A stretch of DNA of 64,000 nucleotides from Albibacterium sp963696875 (GTDB lineage Bacteria > Bacteroidota > Bacteroidia > Sphingobacteriales > Sphingobacteriaceae), in the NCBI GenBank assembly GCA_963696875.1, contig CAVOLQ010000002.1, positions 620,001 through 684,000 on the forward strand, in the 5' to 3' direction. Below are positions 1 to 8,730 of the stretch, in pieces. Within the stretch, counting starts at the first letter, position 1, and every line of letters starts with the position of its first letter. Position numbers and translations under genes: made by a program. Under the pieces are notes generated by a model. The model worked only from the letters and a program-made list of their open reading frames with translations, did not search any database and was not told where the DNA came from.

Positions 1-71
1 GAGTTCTTTCCAAATTGATCGGCCGGCCAACTACCACACTTGCCGATTCGGTCACTGAAGCGTTGGCATAA
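1..71 (+). CDS. 3' end of an NmrA-like NAD(P)-binding oxidoreductase (partial)
   Basis: Reading from base 3, an open frame enters from the left edge and stops at 69-71. Its last residues include LIGRPTTTLADSVTEALA. This closely resembles the C-terminal tail (SRLIGRPTTPLA...) of NmrA/QorB-type NAD(P)H-binding quinone oxidoreductases of the atypical SDR superfamily. Only about 22 residues are present, so no cofactor motif can be seen. The assignment rests on this tail alone and is moderately sure. Confidence 0.55.
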   Translation, partial: VLSKLIGRPTTTLADSVTEALA

Positions 72-138
72 GACTGAATGACAAATACTTCTATAAGCAA
101 TGAACAAAAATATTAATTTAATCTTTCTTAAAACAAAC

Positions 139-178
139 TGATATTGAAATTTGTATTTGCAATAGATTATCAATATCA
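139..178. promoter_or_regulatory. Perfect 9-bp inverted repeat upstream of the 182-442 gene
   Basis: The arms tgatattga (139-147) and tcaatatca (170-178) are exact reverse complements separated by 22 bases. They end three bases before the start codon at 182. The placement suits an operator or a 5' leader hairpin. No regulator is known for it. Confidence 0.3.
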
Positions 179-181
179 CAC

Positions 182-442
182 ATGAAATACAGGTTAACGC
201 ATGAGATCCTTCACTATTTGAAGGAGGAAGGATACACGATATTAGTTGGCATTGAAATGCTGGCTGGATTCGATAAAGCACGGGTGAGTGAGTCTGTTTT
301 CACACCTGTTGAATGGGATGTAGAGGAATTTAGGGAAAATTCTGAAATCGAAGAATATTATCGACATTCATTCTTATTTATAGAAGACCTTCTAAATACA
401 GATATAAGTCAGTTCAAGAGGCATAAGGTGGTAATCCCTTGA
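182..442 (+). CDS. Hypothetical protein, 86 aa
   Basis: Small acidic soluble protein of unknown family with no signal peptide or membrane segment. Its N-terminal half (THEILHYLKEEGYTILVGIE) looks helical and is followed by a segment rich in Glu, Asp and aromatic residues. It lies alone between the NmrA-like gene end and the convergent methyltransferase gene. An inverted repeat sits just upstream. Coding is supported by the clean frame and well-placed start; no function can be assigned. Confidence 0.5.
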   Translation: MKYRLTHEILHYLKEEGYTILVGIEMLAGFDKARVSESVFTPVEWDVEEFRENSEIEEYYRHSFLFIEDLLNTDISQFKRHKVVIP

Positions 443-520
443 TTGGGTGATAATCCTTTGACGAGACGTAGAAATTTAAAAACGAGTGGTTAGTATCCAA
501 AAGGAAAATGCACTTGGTCA

Positions 521-1606
521 CTAATCGGCAAACCCGGATAATTTTGAGTTACCTACGCCCTTATTTTGTGCCAGTACCTTGAATTTTCCGCCCATATCAT
601 TCAGCAGCGTTTGACTGATAAGAGCAAATTTCCGGGAGGCTCGAACTATATCTTTTTCATTAGAAAGCATGTCCATGAGCGCTTTCCTAAATCCAAGGGA
701 TATCAAAAACTGGAACTGATCTGAAAAACCACATTTCACCAGTCCACTTTTATTTCCCCAGTTGATGAGTGCGGAAAAATTTACGTGAGCGGTTAGGTCC
801 TGCTTGCCAATATTTTCATAGATTGCATCGTGCACCTTATGCCTATGGTAACACAGTAAGGTTCCCTGACTTCTAGATGCCTTATACATTTCTGAACTCA
901 GGTAACCGTAATCAATGGTGAGAACGTACCCTCTCTCTAAGGCAGCAGCAATATCTTTGAGCCATTCTAATGCTTCTAAATTGATTTCAGTTTGATAGCC
1001 TCTAGGAAGTTCAATGCCCTGCTCTAATAGATAATTTTTAAGTTCGGCATTGGCTGGTCTAAGTTCTTCCGCAAAGCCGTTTTCATAATTCACAAACACT
1101 TCCATCAGTTCTTTTTGCATAACCACCCTGTGTACAGCAAAGTTATCTAGAACTTCATTAGATAAAATGCAACCATTGATTCTATCGATGGCTTTGATGG
1201 AATCAAGCCATTCCACCTTTTCATGCAATATGTTTTTTTCTAGCTCACGCATAGCAGAACTTCTTTCAATGATACAATAACGCAGTTGCGCATATATACG
1301 ATCGTTGTGCTTTAAGTGATCGAGAATAGACAGACAGAGGGCTCCAGTGCCAGCACCGTACTCTACTATAGTGAATGCGGGTTCGCCCATTAAACGCCAC
1401 ATTTCTTCCAATTGTCTACCTATTACAGTACCGAAAACTGGGGAAAAAGTACTGCTGGTATAAAAATCTCCATCCCTCCCTACAATTGGCTCCTTGGAGT
1501 TATAATACCCCAGCTCTGAATCGTACAAACACATTTCCATAAATTTCTGGAATGAAACTGTTCCATGTGTAACTATCCGCTGTATCAGTTGTAAAGAACG
1601 ATCCAA
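521..1606 (-). CDS. SAM-dependent methyltransferase, MidA/NDUFAF7 family
   Basis: The 361-residue protein matches the MidA (DUF185, COG1565) family in length and layout. The N-terminal segment VGRDGDFYTSSTFSPVFG and the SAM-binding loop EYGAGTGALCLSIL (residues roughly 90-115) are typical. A later acidic motif LTIDYGYLSSEMY fits the family's conserved DYG region. In mitochondria NDUFAF7 methylates an arginine of a complex I subunit; the bacterial substrate is uncertain. It is transcribed leftwards as a single gene, and no operon partner is obvious. The start at 1606 gives the usual short helical N-terminus ahead of the family's FMEMCLYDSELGYY segment. Confidence 0.85.
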   Translation of the reverse strand: MDRSLQLIQRIVTHGTVSFQKFMEMCLYDSELGYYNSKEPIVGRDGDFYTSSTFSPVFGTVIGRQLEEMWRLMGEPAFTIVEYGAGTGALCLSILDHLKHNDRIYAQLRYCIIERSSAMRELEKNILHEKVEWLDSIKAIDRINGCILSNEVLDNFAVHRVVMQKELMEVFVNYENGFAEELRPANAELKNYLLEQGIELPRGYQTEINLEALEWLKDIAAALERGYVLTIDYGYLSSEMYKASRSQGTLLCYHRHKVHDAIYENIGKQDLTAHVNFSALINWGNKSGLVKCGFSDQFQFLISLGFRKALMDMLSNEKDIVRASRKFALISQTLLNDMGGKFKVLAQNKGVGNSKLSGFAD

Positions 1607-1640
1607 AACATTTATAATTAGCCTTTTATTGTTGGTTTAC

Positions 1641-1844
1641 TTACCGTCTAATAAATTCAATTGTAGATTTATAGCCTAATAACACATATATTGGCAAAAA
1701 GGTTGTGTTTAAAGTGAGGTAATAAGCGACTACATTAAAAATAAAAAGCCACCTAAACATTAGCTCAAGAAAATAGCGGAAGAATACCGGAATTACATAG
1801 GCTTGCTTTGAGCTTCTGGCTTTGGAAAGGGTATAATTTTTTAA
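1641..1844 (-). other. Stop-to-stop open stretch, possible remnant of a membrane protein
   Basis: On the minus strand, 67 codons are open between a TAG at 1845-1847 and a TAA at 1641-1643, with no ATG near the 5' end. The translation has two strongly hydrophobic runs (VIPVFFRYFLELMFRWLFIF and NVVAYYL...LPIYVLLGYK) and ends in EFIRR. This looks like the C-terminal end of an integral membrane protein, perhaps a glycosyltransferase, but no family is secure. It may be a decayed gene or chance; it fills the otherwise empty 1607-1850 gap. Confidence 0.2.
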
Positions 1845-1850
1845 CTAATT

Positions 1851-2225
1851 TTATTTTTCGTTTGCAGAACAAGTCCACCGGTTGTCAGGATTTGAAGGAA
1901 AAACGACATAAAAACGGTGAGGACGGTCAGTTTTTTCGGCCTTGCCCTTATCAAGATAACCACCCGTAAATGACAAATCACCATTCTTCTCGACAACAAA
2001 CTTTCCGTTACTTTGCTTTTCAAAACCAAGGTATGAATAGGTCCCATCCTTATTTATTGTGAAGGATCCACGAGGAATGAACTCATAAGCTCCGTTTACA
2101 TACTTACTAGCGGTACAACCATATTTTCCATATTTAATGGATGCGATAATTTCTTGAGCGAAAACACTTCCCAGTAAAAGAAATGATATACTAATACATG
2201 CAAGAATCGTCAGTCTGCTTTCCAT
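1851..2225 (-). CDS. Small secreted protein of unknown function, 124 aa
   Basis: The N-terminus (MESRLTILACISISFLLLGSVFAQE) is a clear Sec signal peptide with cleavage expected after VFA. The mature part is about 100 residues, with a beta-rich pattern of repeated GxY/F and K-G-D-L-S strands and two cysteines (KYGCTASK, WTCSANE) that may form a disulfide. No catalytic motif is recognised. It lies just downstream of the Mrp operon on the same strand, but a gap of about 130 bases suggests a separate transcript. Confidence 0.7.
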   Translation of the reverse strand: MESRLTILACISISFLLLGSVFAQEIIASIKYGKYGCTASKYVNGAYEFIPRGSFTINKDGTYSYLGFEKQSNGKFVVEKNGDLSFTGGYLDKGKAEKTDRPHRFYVVFPSNPDNRWTCSANEK

Positions 2226-2358
2226 AATTTACAGCTATAAAAATTTAATTTTATAAGTAAAAATAATCAACGGAAATTGAATATTCAAATGACAAATATC
2301 GTTATTTAATCTACTCTTTGTCTTGGACCATCAGCGCCTTTTGCTAACTTATATGACA

Positions 2359-2703
2359 TTAAGGTTTTTTCTCTTTATTTTCATATTTGCCATCAAGATC
2401 ATCGATCCAAGTGTCCTTCCAAATAGAAATCTCCGATCTGTAGGCAGTTCTTGCAATCGTATGAGCCGAAACTGGTGCCGTTAGCAATAAAAAGAAAATT
2501 GTGGCAATGGCCTTAGCGGCTACCTCAACATCAGGAAATACGATAGCTGCGCAAATCAAAAAAACGCCTACTCCCATAGTGGCCGCTTTTACCGTAACTG
2601 AAAGCCGTAAATAAAAATCAGGCATTCTTAAAATGCCAATTGAAGCAAATAAGATTGCTAATGCTCCTATTGTGCTGAGTATCGCAATAAAAATATCTAT
2701 CAT
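2359..2703 (-). CDS. mrpG: Mrp Na+/H+ antiporter subunit G
   Basis: This 114-residue inner-membrane protein has three hydrophobic segments and the MrpG/MnhG core GILRMPDFYLRLSVTVKAAT. A cytoplasmic tail rich in Lys and Asp follows residue 90. It is the last gene of the seven-gene Mrp operon, and its start overlaps the end of mrpF by four bases. The complex exchanges internal Na+ (or K+) for external H+ and supports pH and salt homeostasis. MrpG is a small accessory subunit with no known catalytic residue of its own. Confidence 0.92.
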   Translation of the reverse strand: MIDIFIAILSTIGALAILFASIGILRMPDFYLRLSVTVKAATMGVGVFLICAAIVFPDVEVAAKAIATIFFLLLTAPVSAHTIARTAYRSEISIWKDTWIDDLDGKYENKEKKP

Positions 2704-2972
2704 TGTTTTTTTCCTTTACTTAAATAAAATGAGAACGCAATTGTTCCCAAGAAAGCAATTAATGCAAAAATCATTGCCACATCGAGAAACAAAGCTTGAC
2801 CCGTGCGAATGCTATAAGCTGCTACCACACCAGTACCTATTGTAATTATTAAATCCAATGCAATAACCCGGTCGGCCACATTTGGCCCTCTATACAAACG
2901 AATAAAGGACAAGATAACCGATAGTGTTAAAATCGGAAAAATTACATAATCAAAATATAAACCTAAAGTCAT
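2700..2972 (-). CDS. mrpF: Mrp Na+/H+ antiporter subunit F
   Basis: A 90-residue protein with three predicted transmembrane helices. The conserved MrpF stretch RLYRGPNVADRVIALDLI carries the family's conserved Asp residues between helices 1 and 2. It overlaps mrpE by four bases upstream and mrpG by four bases downstream, which indicates translational coupling. It is required for assembly and function of the heteromeric antiporter in the species where it has been studied. Confidence 0.93.
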   Translation of the reverse strand: MTLGLYFDYVIFPILTLSVILSFIRLYRGPNVADRVIALDLIITIGTGVVAAYSIRTGQALFLDVAMIFALIAFLGTIAFSFYLSKGKKQ

Positions 2973-3442
2973 CGTACAATCTCTAATATTCTTCTTTCAC
3001 TATATTTCATTCTCGAAATAAACTTTTCTTTGCTATCCAAATACATCACGTGTATAAATATCCATTTTTTATCATCACTCACATCCAAAAGTATGGTACC
3101 TGGCGTTAAGGAAATAAACATGGATATCAAATTTATTTCCAAATCAGAAGTTGCTGTTAAAGGGAAGCGAACAATGCCAGGTTTAAAAAAATACTTAGGA
3201 GTGATCACATCATAAGCCACTTGAAGATTCGCCTTTATCATTTCATATAAGAAATAAAAAACAAAGCCTATTATCTTCGGCACTCGATTAAAATATCGAT
3301 TGTCCTCTTCATTCTTGTTCATTACCCAAAGGATAAAAAAGCCCAATAGAAAACCGAACAGAAAATTGGAATAATACATCGAACCTGTAAGTGCTACCCA
3401 AATAAAGGATAACAGTAGGTTCATTAAAAATTTATTAACCAT
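2969..3442 (-). CDS. mrpE: Mrp Na+/H+ antiporter subunit E
   Basis: A 157-residue MnhE/MrpE-family protein. The first 60 residues hold two hydrophobic segments, followed by the hallmark region FYFLYEMIKANLQVAYDV and the motif ISLTPGTILLDVS. The C-terminal half is soluble and basic. Its end overlaps the mrpF start by four bases, and nine bases separate its start from the end of mrpD. In other bacteria MrpE raises the amount or activity of the complex rather than carrying ions itself. Confidence 0.93.
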   Translation of the reverse strand: MVNKFLMNLLLSFIWVALTGSMYYSNFLFGFLLGFFILWVMNKNEEDNRYFNRVPKIIGFVFYFLYEMIKANLQVAYDVITPKYFFKPGIVRFPLTATSDLEINLISMFISLTPGTILLDVSDDKKWIFIHVMYLDSKEKFISRMKYSERRILEIVR

Positions 3443-3451
3443 AATTCATCT

Positions 3452-4954
3452 CTATTTACCAAGTACAGCCTCAATATAAAATGAAGTATCCACCATCTCA
3501 TTTGCTATTCTATCTGCCACCTGAATAATCATTTCAGCATTTAAGCCTATATACAAAGACGTAAGCGCTAAAAAACAAATAGGCAGTACTAATAACACCT
3601 TTTTATACCTATTCATAGGTTCAAATTTATTTTCTATAAATGCCTCCGAAGAAGCATCCTTCCAAAATACTTCAGACCAAATCTTGGCCATCAGGTATAA
3701 GGTAATAAAGCTACCTATAATAATTCCCAGTATGTACAGGTAATTTCCACTTTCGTAGGCTGCATCAATTAAATAAATCTTCGGCCAAAAACCAGAAAGT
3801 GGAGGAACACCCGCTAAAGAAAACAACACAATAGCCATCAATATTGATAACTTGGGATATTGCGCATAGATTCCTCCTAATTTTGAGAGGTTCATGCTTC
3901 CTCTCAACTGTCGAATCAATCCCGTGATTAAAAAGAGATTTGTTTTCACAATGATATCATGAATAAGATAAAAAACAGCTCCCAAAAAAGCTATTTTTGT
4001 ATAGATGCCCAGACCTCCAATTACATAACCAAGATGACAAACGATTAAATAAGAGAACAAACGCCGTATATTATCTTTAATAAGCGCGCCAAAAGCACCA
4101 GTTAAAATCGTCATAATTCCGATGCCCATAAAAACGGTTTTTATAAACTCATTGGGAACAAAAATCAAGGTAAAAACTCTCAAAAGAGCGTAAATACCAA
4201 CTTTTGTCAGTAAGCCTCCAAATACCGCTGCCACTGCAGAGGGCGGCGTGTGATAGGAAGACGGTAACCAGAAATATAGGGGAAATAGTGCCGATTTAAT
4301 TCCGAAACCGATCAGAAAAAACATTGCTGTCAAATTCACTATAGACTGATTTTCAACTAAGAGAACTTTTAGAGAAAGATCGGCCATATTCAATGTGCCC
4401 GTAATTCCATACAGTATCCCAATCCCTGTTAAAAAGAAAGTCGAGGCCAAAATATTCATAGCCATATACTTAACTGCACCTTCCAGTTGCGCTTTCCTCC
4501 CACCAAGTGTTAACAATACGAAGGAAGAGATTATAATTACTTCAAACCATACGTACAAATTGAAAATATCTCCGGTTAAAAAAGCGCCGTTCAATCCCAT
4601 GATTAGGAAATGGAAAATTGGGAAAAAGCCATAGAGCATCCTGGCCCTCCCTACACCGGTCGCTGAAAATATAGAAACGGCAAGTGCGGCAATTGCAGTT
4701 AACAATACAAAAGTGCTACTCAACAGGTCCGCAACGAATACAATTCCAAACGGAGCCTCCCAATTGCCCGCATTCATGGTTAGAATCCCGCCGTCAAATA
4801 CTTTTGTAAACAAATTAAATGCAAAACCAAGCCCAATTACACTTCCAATAATACTTAGTACTCGATGTGTAACTGTTTTCCTCCAAAACGTTAATTGTAA
4901 TAAAGCAATAAATAAATGCACCAAGAGGGTTGCTATAATGCTATTATCGATCAT
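3452..4954 (-). CDS. mrpD: Mrp Na+/H+ antiporter subunit D
   Basis: This 500-residue polytopic protein belongs to the NuoN/MrpD antiporter-like family related to complex I. Roughly fourteen hydrophobic helices are apparent. The family core is visible in the segment GIKSALFPLYFWLPSSYHTPPS, with the conserved Lys of the proton path and the HTPPS loop. An earlier conserved Glu lies in LYVWFEVIIISSF. It overlaps mrpC by four bases. With MrpA it forms the putative ion-translocating core of the complex. Confidence 0.94.
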   Translation of the reverse strand: MIDNSIIATLLVHLFIALLQLTFWRKTVTHRVLSIIGSVIGLGFAFNLFTKVFDGGILTMNAGNWEAPFGIVFVADLLSSTFVLLTAIAALAVSIFSATGVGRARMLYGFFPIFHFLIMGLNGAFLTGDIFNLYVWFEVIIISSFVLLTLGGRKAQLEGAVKYMAMNILASTFFLTGIGILYGITGTLNMADLSLKVLLVENQSIVNLTAMFFLIGFGIKSALFPLYFWLPSSYHTPPSAVAAVFGGLLTKVGIYALLRVFTLIFVPNEFIKTVFMGIGIMTILTGAFGALIKDNIRRLFSYLIVCHLGYVIGGLGIYTKIAFLGAVFYLIHDIIVKTNLFLITGLIRQLRGSMNLSKLGGIYAQYPKLSILMAIVLFSLAGVPPLSGFWPKIYLIDAAYESGNYLYILGIIIGSFITLYLMAKIWSEVFWKDASSEAFIENKFEPMNRYKKVLLVLPICFLALTSLYIGLNAEMIIQVADRIANEMVDTSFYIEAVLGK

Positions 4955-5307
4955 ATATCTTCTTCTTCAGGCGTATTCAAATTATCTAAATCATCTGTAC
5001 CAATTAACGCATAAACGCGTTTCAATAATACAATAGCAAACGAGGTCAAACCAAAGCTTATCACAATAGCTGTTAAGATCAGCGCTTGAGGGATAGGATC
5101 TGCATAAATATCTGCAAAAACCTTTAAGCTGGGCTCAATGACCGGGGGCTTTCCTTTCGTGATGTTTCCTAATAAAAAAATCAACATATTCGTCCCATTG
5201 CTTAGTAACATAATTCCTAAGAGCAATCGAACCATACTTCTCTTTAAGATGAGGTATACACCCGAGGCATATAAAATTCCTATCAATATCACTAAAAGCA
5301 GCTCCAT
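4951..5307 (-). CDS. mrpC: Mrp Na+/H+ antiporter subunit C
   Basis: A 118-residue protein with three transmembrane helices, homologous to NuoK of complex I. The signatures are GIMLLSNGTNMLIFLLG in helix 2 and the conserved block DPIPQALILTAIVISFG in helix 3. One base separates its start (5307) from the mrpB stop (5309), and its end overlaps the mrpD start. The length and motif order are normal for the family. Confidence 0.94.
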   Translation of the reverse strand: MELLLVILIGILYASGVYLILKRSMVRLLLGIMLLSNGTNMLIFLLGNITKGKPPVIEPSLKVFADIYADPIPQALILTAIVISFGLTSFAIVLLKRVYALIGTDDLDNLNTPEEEDI

Positions 5308-5308
5308 A

Positions 5309-5722
5309 CTAGTGTGTCTCTAATGAAATGGTAAATAAAATAGTTAAGACGGTACCGATTACAACTAAATACACGCCAAGGTCAAAAAATAAGGCACTAC
5401 CAATCATACCAATAACAGGAATAGGCTGATTTAGCCATAAACCTGTCATTACTGGTAGGCCAAAAAAAACTGGTAAAAACATACTCATGACAGCAACCCC
5501 TAATCCGATAGGAATTAAAGACAAAGGCTTATAATGCAAAATCTTCATTGTATTATCTGTACCATAGGCAAAACTGTGAAGCACAAATGCAATAGACGCT
5601 ACTAAGCCACCAACGAATCCGCCCCCCGGATAATAATGTCCGCGAAGTAGCAAAAAGATCGAAAACAACAATAAAATAGGAAGCAAATACCTCGTTGCCG
5701 TTTGTAAAATAGAGCTTTTCAT
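5309..5722 (-). CDS. mrpB: Mrp Na+/H+ antiporter subunit B
   Basis: A 137-residue MnhB-family protein with four hydrophobic segments and the diagnostic motif LRGHYYPGGGFVGGLVAS near residues 25-42. One base separates it from mrpA upstream and one from mrpC downstream. In Mrp complexes this domain is fused to or packed against the C-terminal part of MrpA. No defect is seen. Confidence 0.94.
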   Translation of the reverse strand: MKSSILQTATRYLLPILLLFSIFLLLRGHYYPGGGFVGGLVASIAFVLHSFAYGTDNTMKILHYKPLSLIPIGLGVAVMSMFLPVFFGLPVMTGLWLNQPIPVIGMIGSALFFDLGVYLVVIGTVLTILFTISLETH

Positions 5723-5723
5723 A

Positions 5724-8039
5724 TTATTCCCTTTCTGAAGGTTTTAACCTCAATTTTATTAAACTATATACTCCTAAGGCCGCAATACTCAATACTACAA
5801 TTTCAAACATGGTATCAAACCCTCTAAAATCAACTAAAATCACATTTACCACATTCTTTCCCTTGGCCAGGGTATAAGCATATTGGCCATAGAAATCACG
5901 AATTTCTGATGAAGTTGGCACTTGCAAAACCTTAATGGCAATCAAAGACAATATCGTCCCGAACGAAAGGGCAACTATAGAATCCCTTAAAATCACTTTT
6001 TTATTTCGGGTTGGAAATTTCAAGAAAGGTGGCAAATTAAATAAAACAAATACAAATAATACCACTGTTAGGGTGTCAATAGTAAATTGTGTCATTGCTA
6101 AATCTGGAGCTCCATAAAAGACAAACAATAAACAAATGGCGTACCCTACCACACTCGTTCCCACCACGGCTGTCAACCTTGAAGAAGTTTTCACTATTAA
6201 AAATAAAGCACCTGTCAACACTAAGACGTTCATGGCTTCATAAATACTTATCGGCGATAAGATGCTATAGTCGATGAAGAGCGGCCCCGCCATAAACAGT
6301 TCATAGGCAAGCAGGAGCTCCGCAAAAATGATTATTTTCAGCAAATAAGAACGTAGAAAACCATTATGCATGAAGTCTGTATACCAAGTTGAAAGATCTA
6401 ATATCTTTCCCCATACTTTTGTAAAGACGGTTTGCGGAGCAAGTACGTCAAAACGTGCTAGGAAAGAAAGTTTGCTATAGTTCGGTTTATTGATAACATA
6501 AAGCATTACCCCCACTCCTAGTGTAGCCAAACTCAATATTAATACCGTATTAAAGCCATGCCATATCTTTAAATGGGCTAACTCTGTTTGAGAAGATAAA
6601 ACTGAAATCGTTGGCGAAATGATATAATTTCCAAAAGTTCCGGGAAAAATTCCAAATATCAAGCCCAATACTGCCAAAACCAAAGGGGGAAGCCACATTG
6701 ATACTGGTGGAAGATGAACTTTCTCAAACGCTGGCTTTACCCTGCCTATAAAAGGTTTTACCCCGGCCATAAAGCCTGCTGCAACCAAGCATATGTTGGT
6801 CAAGACGGCAGCTATGGTAAGGTATAATGCTATCTGTTGATCCGCACTCAGCGTCGCTTCATAAATTAAATCTTTCCCAATAAAGCCTAAAAACAAAGGC
6901 ATGCCTCCACTCGACAAAGCGGCTAATGTTCCTGCGATAAAAACTGGAAACAATACATTTTTTAAACCCGAAAGATTTGTAAGATCTCTTGTACCTGTTT
7001 CATGATCAATGATTCCGGTAGTTAAGAAAAGTGTTGCCTTATATAATGCATGAGCTGTGATAAAGGTACATGCAGCAATCAGGGCTTCTTTAGTGCCCAA
7101 ACCAATTAAAAAAGTCAACATTCCTAACACAGAAACAGTAGAATAGGCCAATACGCCTTTTAAATCTGTTCGAAATAAAGAATGTGATGCCGCATAGATC
7201 ATCGTAAATCCGCCCACCAATAATAACGTATATGTCCAAGCGGGCGTACCACCTAAGATGGGGGTAAAACGCAATAATATAAATACGCCGGCTTTCACCA
7301 TTGTCGCTGAATGTAGATAAGCTGACACCGGAGTTGGCGCTTTCATAGCATCGGGCAACCAAAAATGAAAAGGAAACTGTGCAGATTTGGTAAAGGCACC
7401 AATGAAAACCAAGCCGATAATAAGTGGATATAAAGCGTGATTTTTAATGATGTCTGCAGAAGCTATCAATTCATGTATAGTATATGTGCCTGCAATTTGC
7501 CCCATCAGAATAAGCCCTGCTAGAAGAAAGAAGCCTCCTAGACCGGTAATGCTTAAGGCCGCTATCGCACTTTTTCTTGAGTCGGCTTGATCGTTATTAA
7601 ATCCGATTAAGAAAAATGAACTGATACTTGTAAGTTCCCAAAAAACAAAAAGTAATAAGATATTATCAGACAGTACCACCCCAAGCATAGATGCCATAAA
7701 CAAACATAGATAGCCGTAAAACCGGTCCAAATATGGATGTCCTTTTAAGTATGAACTGGCATATATAAAAATCAATGCCCCAATTCCCGTGATCAGCAGG
7801 CTAAACAATAAGGATAGACCATCAAGTCTGAAATCAAAGTTTAAGCCTAAAGAAGGCACCCAATCATTGTGTTGCAAAAGACTATTCCCCTTGGCTATCG
7901 CTGGAAGTTGGCCCGCAAAATAGCAAAATAGGGCGATTGGCATTAGAGCCAGAGCAAGGCTCCATTTTGAACGAAAAAACCGTCCGAATGGAATTATAAG
8001 AATGGATGTAACTAACCCTAAAAATACAATAAATAACAT
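5724..8039 (-). CDS. mrpA: Mrp Na+/H+ antiporter subunit A
   Basis: A 771-residue polytopic protein. The N-terminal two-thirds is the NuoL-like antiporter domain, with LLFVFWELTSISSFFLIGF (conserved Glu of the ion path) and the HFWLPDAMKAPTPVSAYLHSA loop. The C-terminal part holds the MrpA-specific MbhD-like helices (YGAPDLAMTQFTIDTLTV). At 771 residues it is near the usual length of about 770-800. It is the first gene of the operon mrpA-B-C-D-E-F-G, whose members are spaced by 1-9 bases or overlap. The promoter should lie in 8040-8180, but no clear TAnnTTTG box was found there. Confidence 0.95.
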   Translation of the reverse strand: MLFIVFLGLVTSILIIPFGRFFRSKWSLALALMPIALFCYFAGQLPAIAKGNSLLQHNDWVPSLGLNFDFRLDGLSLLFSLLITGIGALIFIYASSYLKGHPYLDRFYGYLCLFMASMLGVVLSDNILLLFVFWELTSISSFFLIGFNNDQADSRKSAIAALSITGLGGFFLLAGLILMGQIAGTYTIHELIASADIIKNHALYPLIIGLVFIGAFTKSAQFPFHFWLPDAMKAPTPVSAYLHSATMVKAGVFILLRFTPILGGTPAWTYTLLLVGGFTMIYAASHSLFRTDLKGVLAYSTVSVLGMLTFLIGLGTKEALIAACTFITAHALYKATLFLTTGIIDHETGTRDLTNLSGLKNVLFPVFIAGTLAALSSGGMPLFLGFIGKDLIYEATLSADQQIALYLTIAAVLTNICLVAAGFMAGVKPFIGRVKPAFEKVHLPPVSMWLPPLVLAVLGLIFGIFPGTFGNYIISPTISVLSSQTELAHLKIWHGFNTVLILSLATLGVGVMLYVINKPNYSKLSFLARFDVLAPQTVFTKVWGKILDLSTWYTDFMHNGFLRSYLLKIIIFAELLLAYELFMAGPLFIDYSILSPISIYEAMNVLVLTGALFLIVKTSSRLTAVVGTSVVGYAICLLFVFYGAPDLAMTQFTIDTLTVVLFVFVLFNLPPFLKFPTRNKKVILRDSIVALSFGTILSLIAIKVLQVPTSSEIRDFYGQYAYTLAKGKNVVNVILVDFRGFDTMFEIVVLSIAALGVYSLIKLRLKPSERE

Positions 8040-8180
8040 GAACGGGGTCTATTTTTGTGAAAGTCGCTAAAATACTCAAGAAAACCCGATTTTTCGCTGT
8101 GATTTGTATTAAAAATAAAATAAAAAATATTTTAATATTCTTATCGGACTATTAAATAGCATATTTGGCCACGCTCTATA

Positions 8181-8717
8181 TTAGCTAAGTTCATATTTCT
8201 TTTGAAGAAAATGCTCTAATTTCTTACATCGTTCGTAGGTCAATCGATCAGAGGCATAACTTTTCCATATACCCTCGATAATAAGAATTAGAATATCCGA
8301 CTCTTCAACAGGGTGCTCATAACCTAATTGCTTAAAAGCCTCAGTCAATTTATCTCCGCTTGGCTTCATAAAACTACTATGATACTGCTGTGCAATCGGG
8401 TTAAGTGGCAATATTTTATATTGCATTCTCCAAAAATCTAAATTAGAGTCGACTAAAGCCTGGGGCAAACTGATCATTTTAATCAAAAATTCTTTTGGTT
8501 CTGTATGCGCCAAAAAAGTTGTAGTAAATTTTAAGGCTTGCTGATAGCCTTTTTTTATTATTCCTTCAAGTAGATTATCCTTACTTCCAAAATGCCTAAA
8601 AATTAAAGCTTCTGATGTATGTGCTTCCTCAGCAATAGATTTTGTAGAAGTTGCTCTTGCTCCATGTACGGTAAACAGCCTTAAAGCAGCATCTAAAATA
8701 TCTTGTTTTTTACTCAT
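8181..8717 (-). CDS. TetR-family transcriptional regulator
   Basis: The 178-residue protein starts with a canonical TetR helix-turn-helix (residues 5-50): ILDAALRLFTVHGARATSTK followed by EEAHTSEALIFRHFGSKDN. The C-terminal ligand-binding part diverges and gives no ligand clue. Only 13 bases separate it from pcaF upstream on the same strand, so it is likely the last gene of the catechol/beta-ketoadipate operon. It may repress that operon or sense an acyl-CoA intermediate; this is inference from position. Confidence 0.88.
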   Translation of the reverse strand: MSKKQDILDAALRLFTVHGARATSTKSIAEEAHTSEALIFRHFGSKDNLLEGIIKKGYQQALKFTTTFLAHTEPKEFLIKMISLPQALVDSNLDFWRMQYKILPLNPIAQQYHSSFMKPSGDKLTEAFKQLGYEHPVEESDILILIIEGIWKSYASDRLTYERCKKLEHFLQKKYELS

Positions 8718-8730
8718 TAGATTTCATTGT

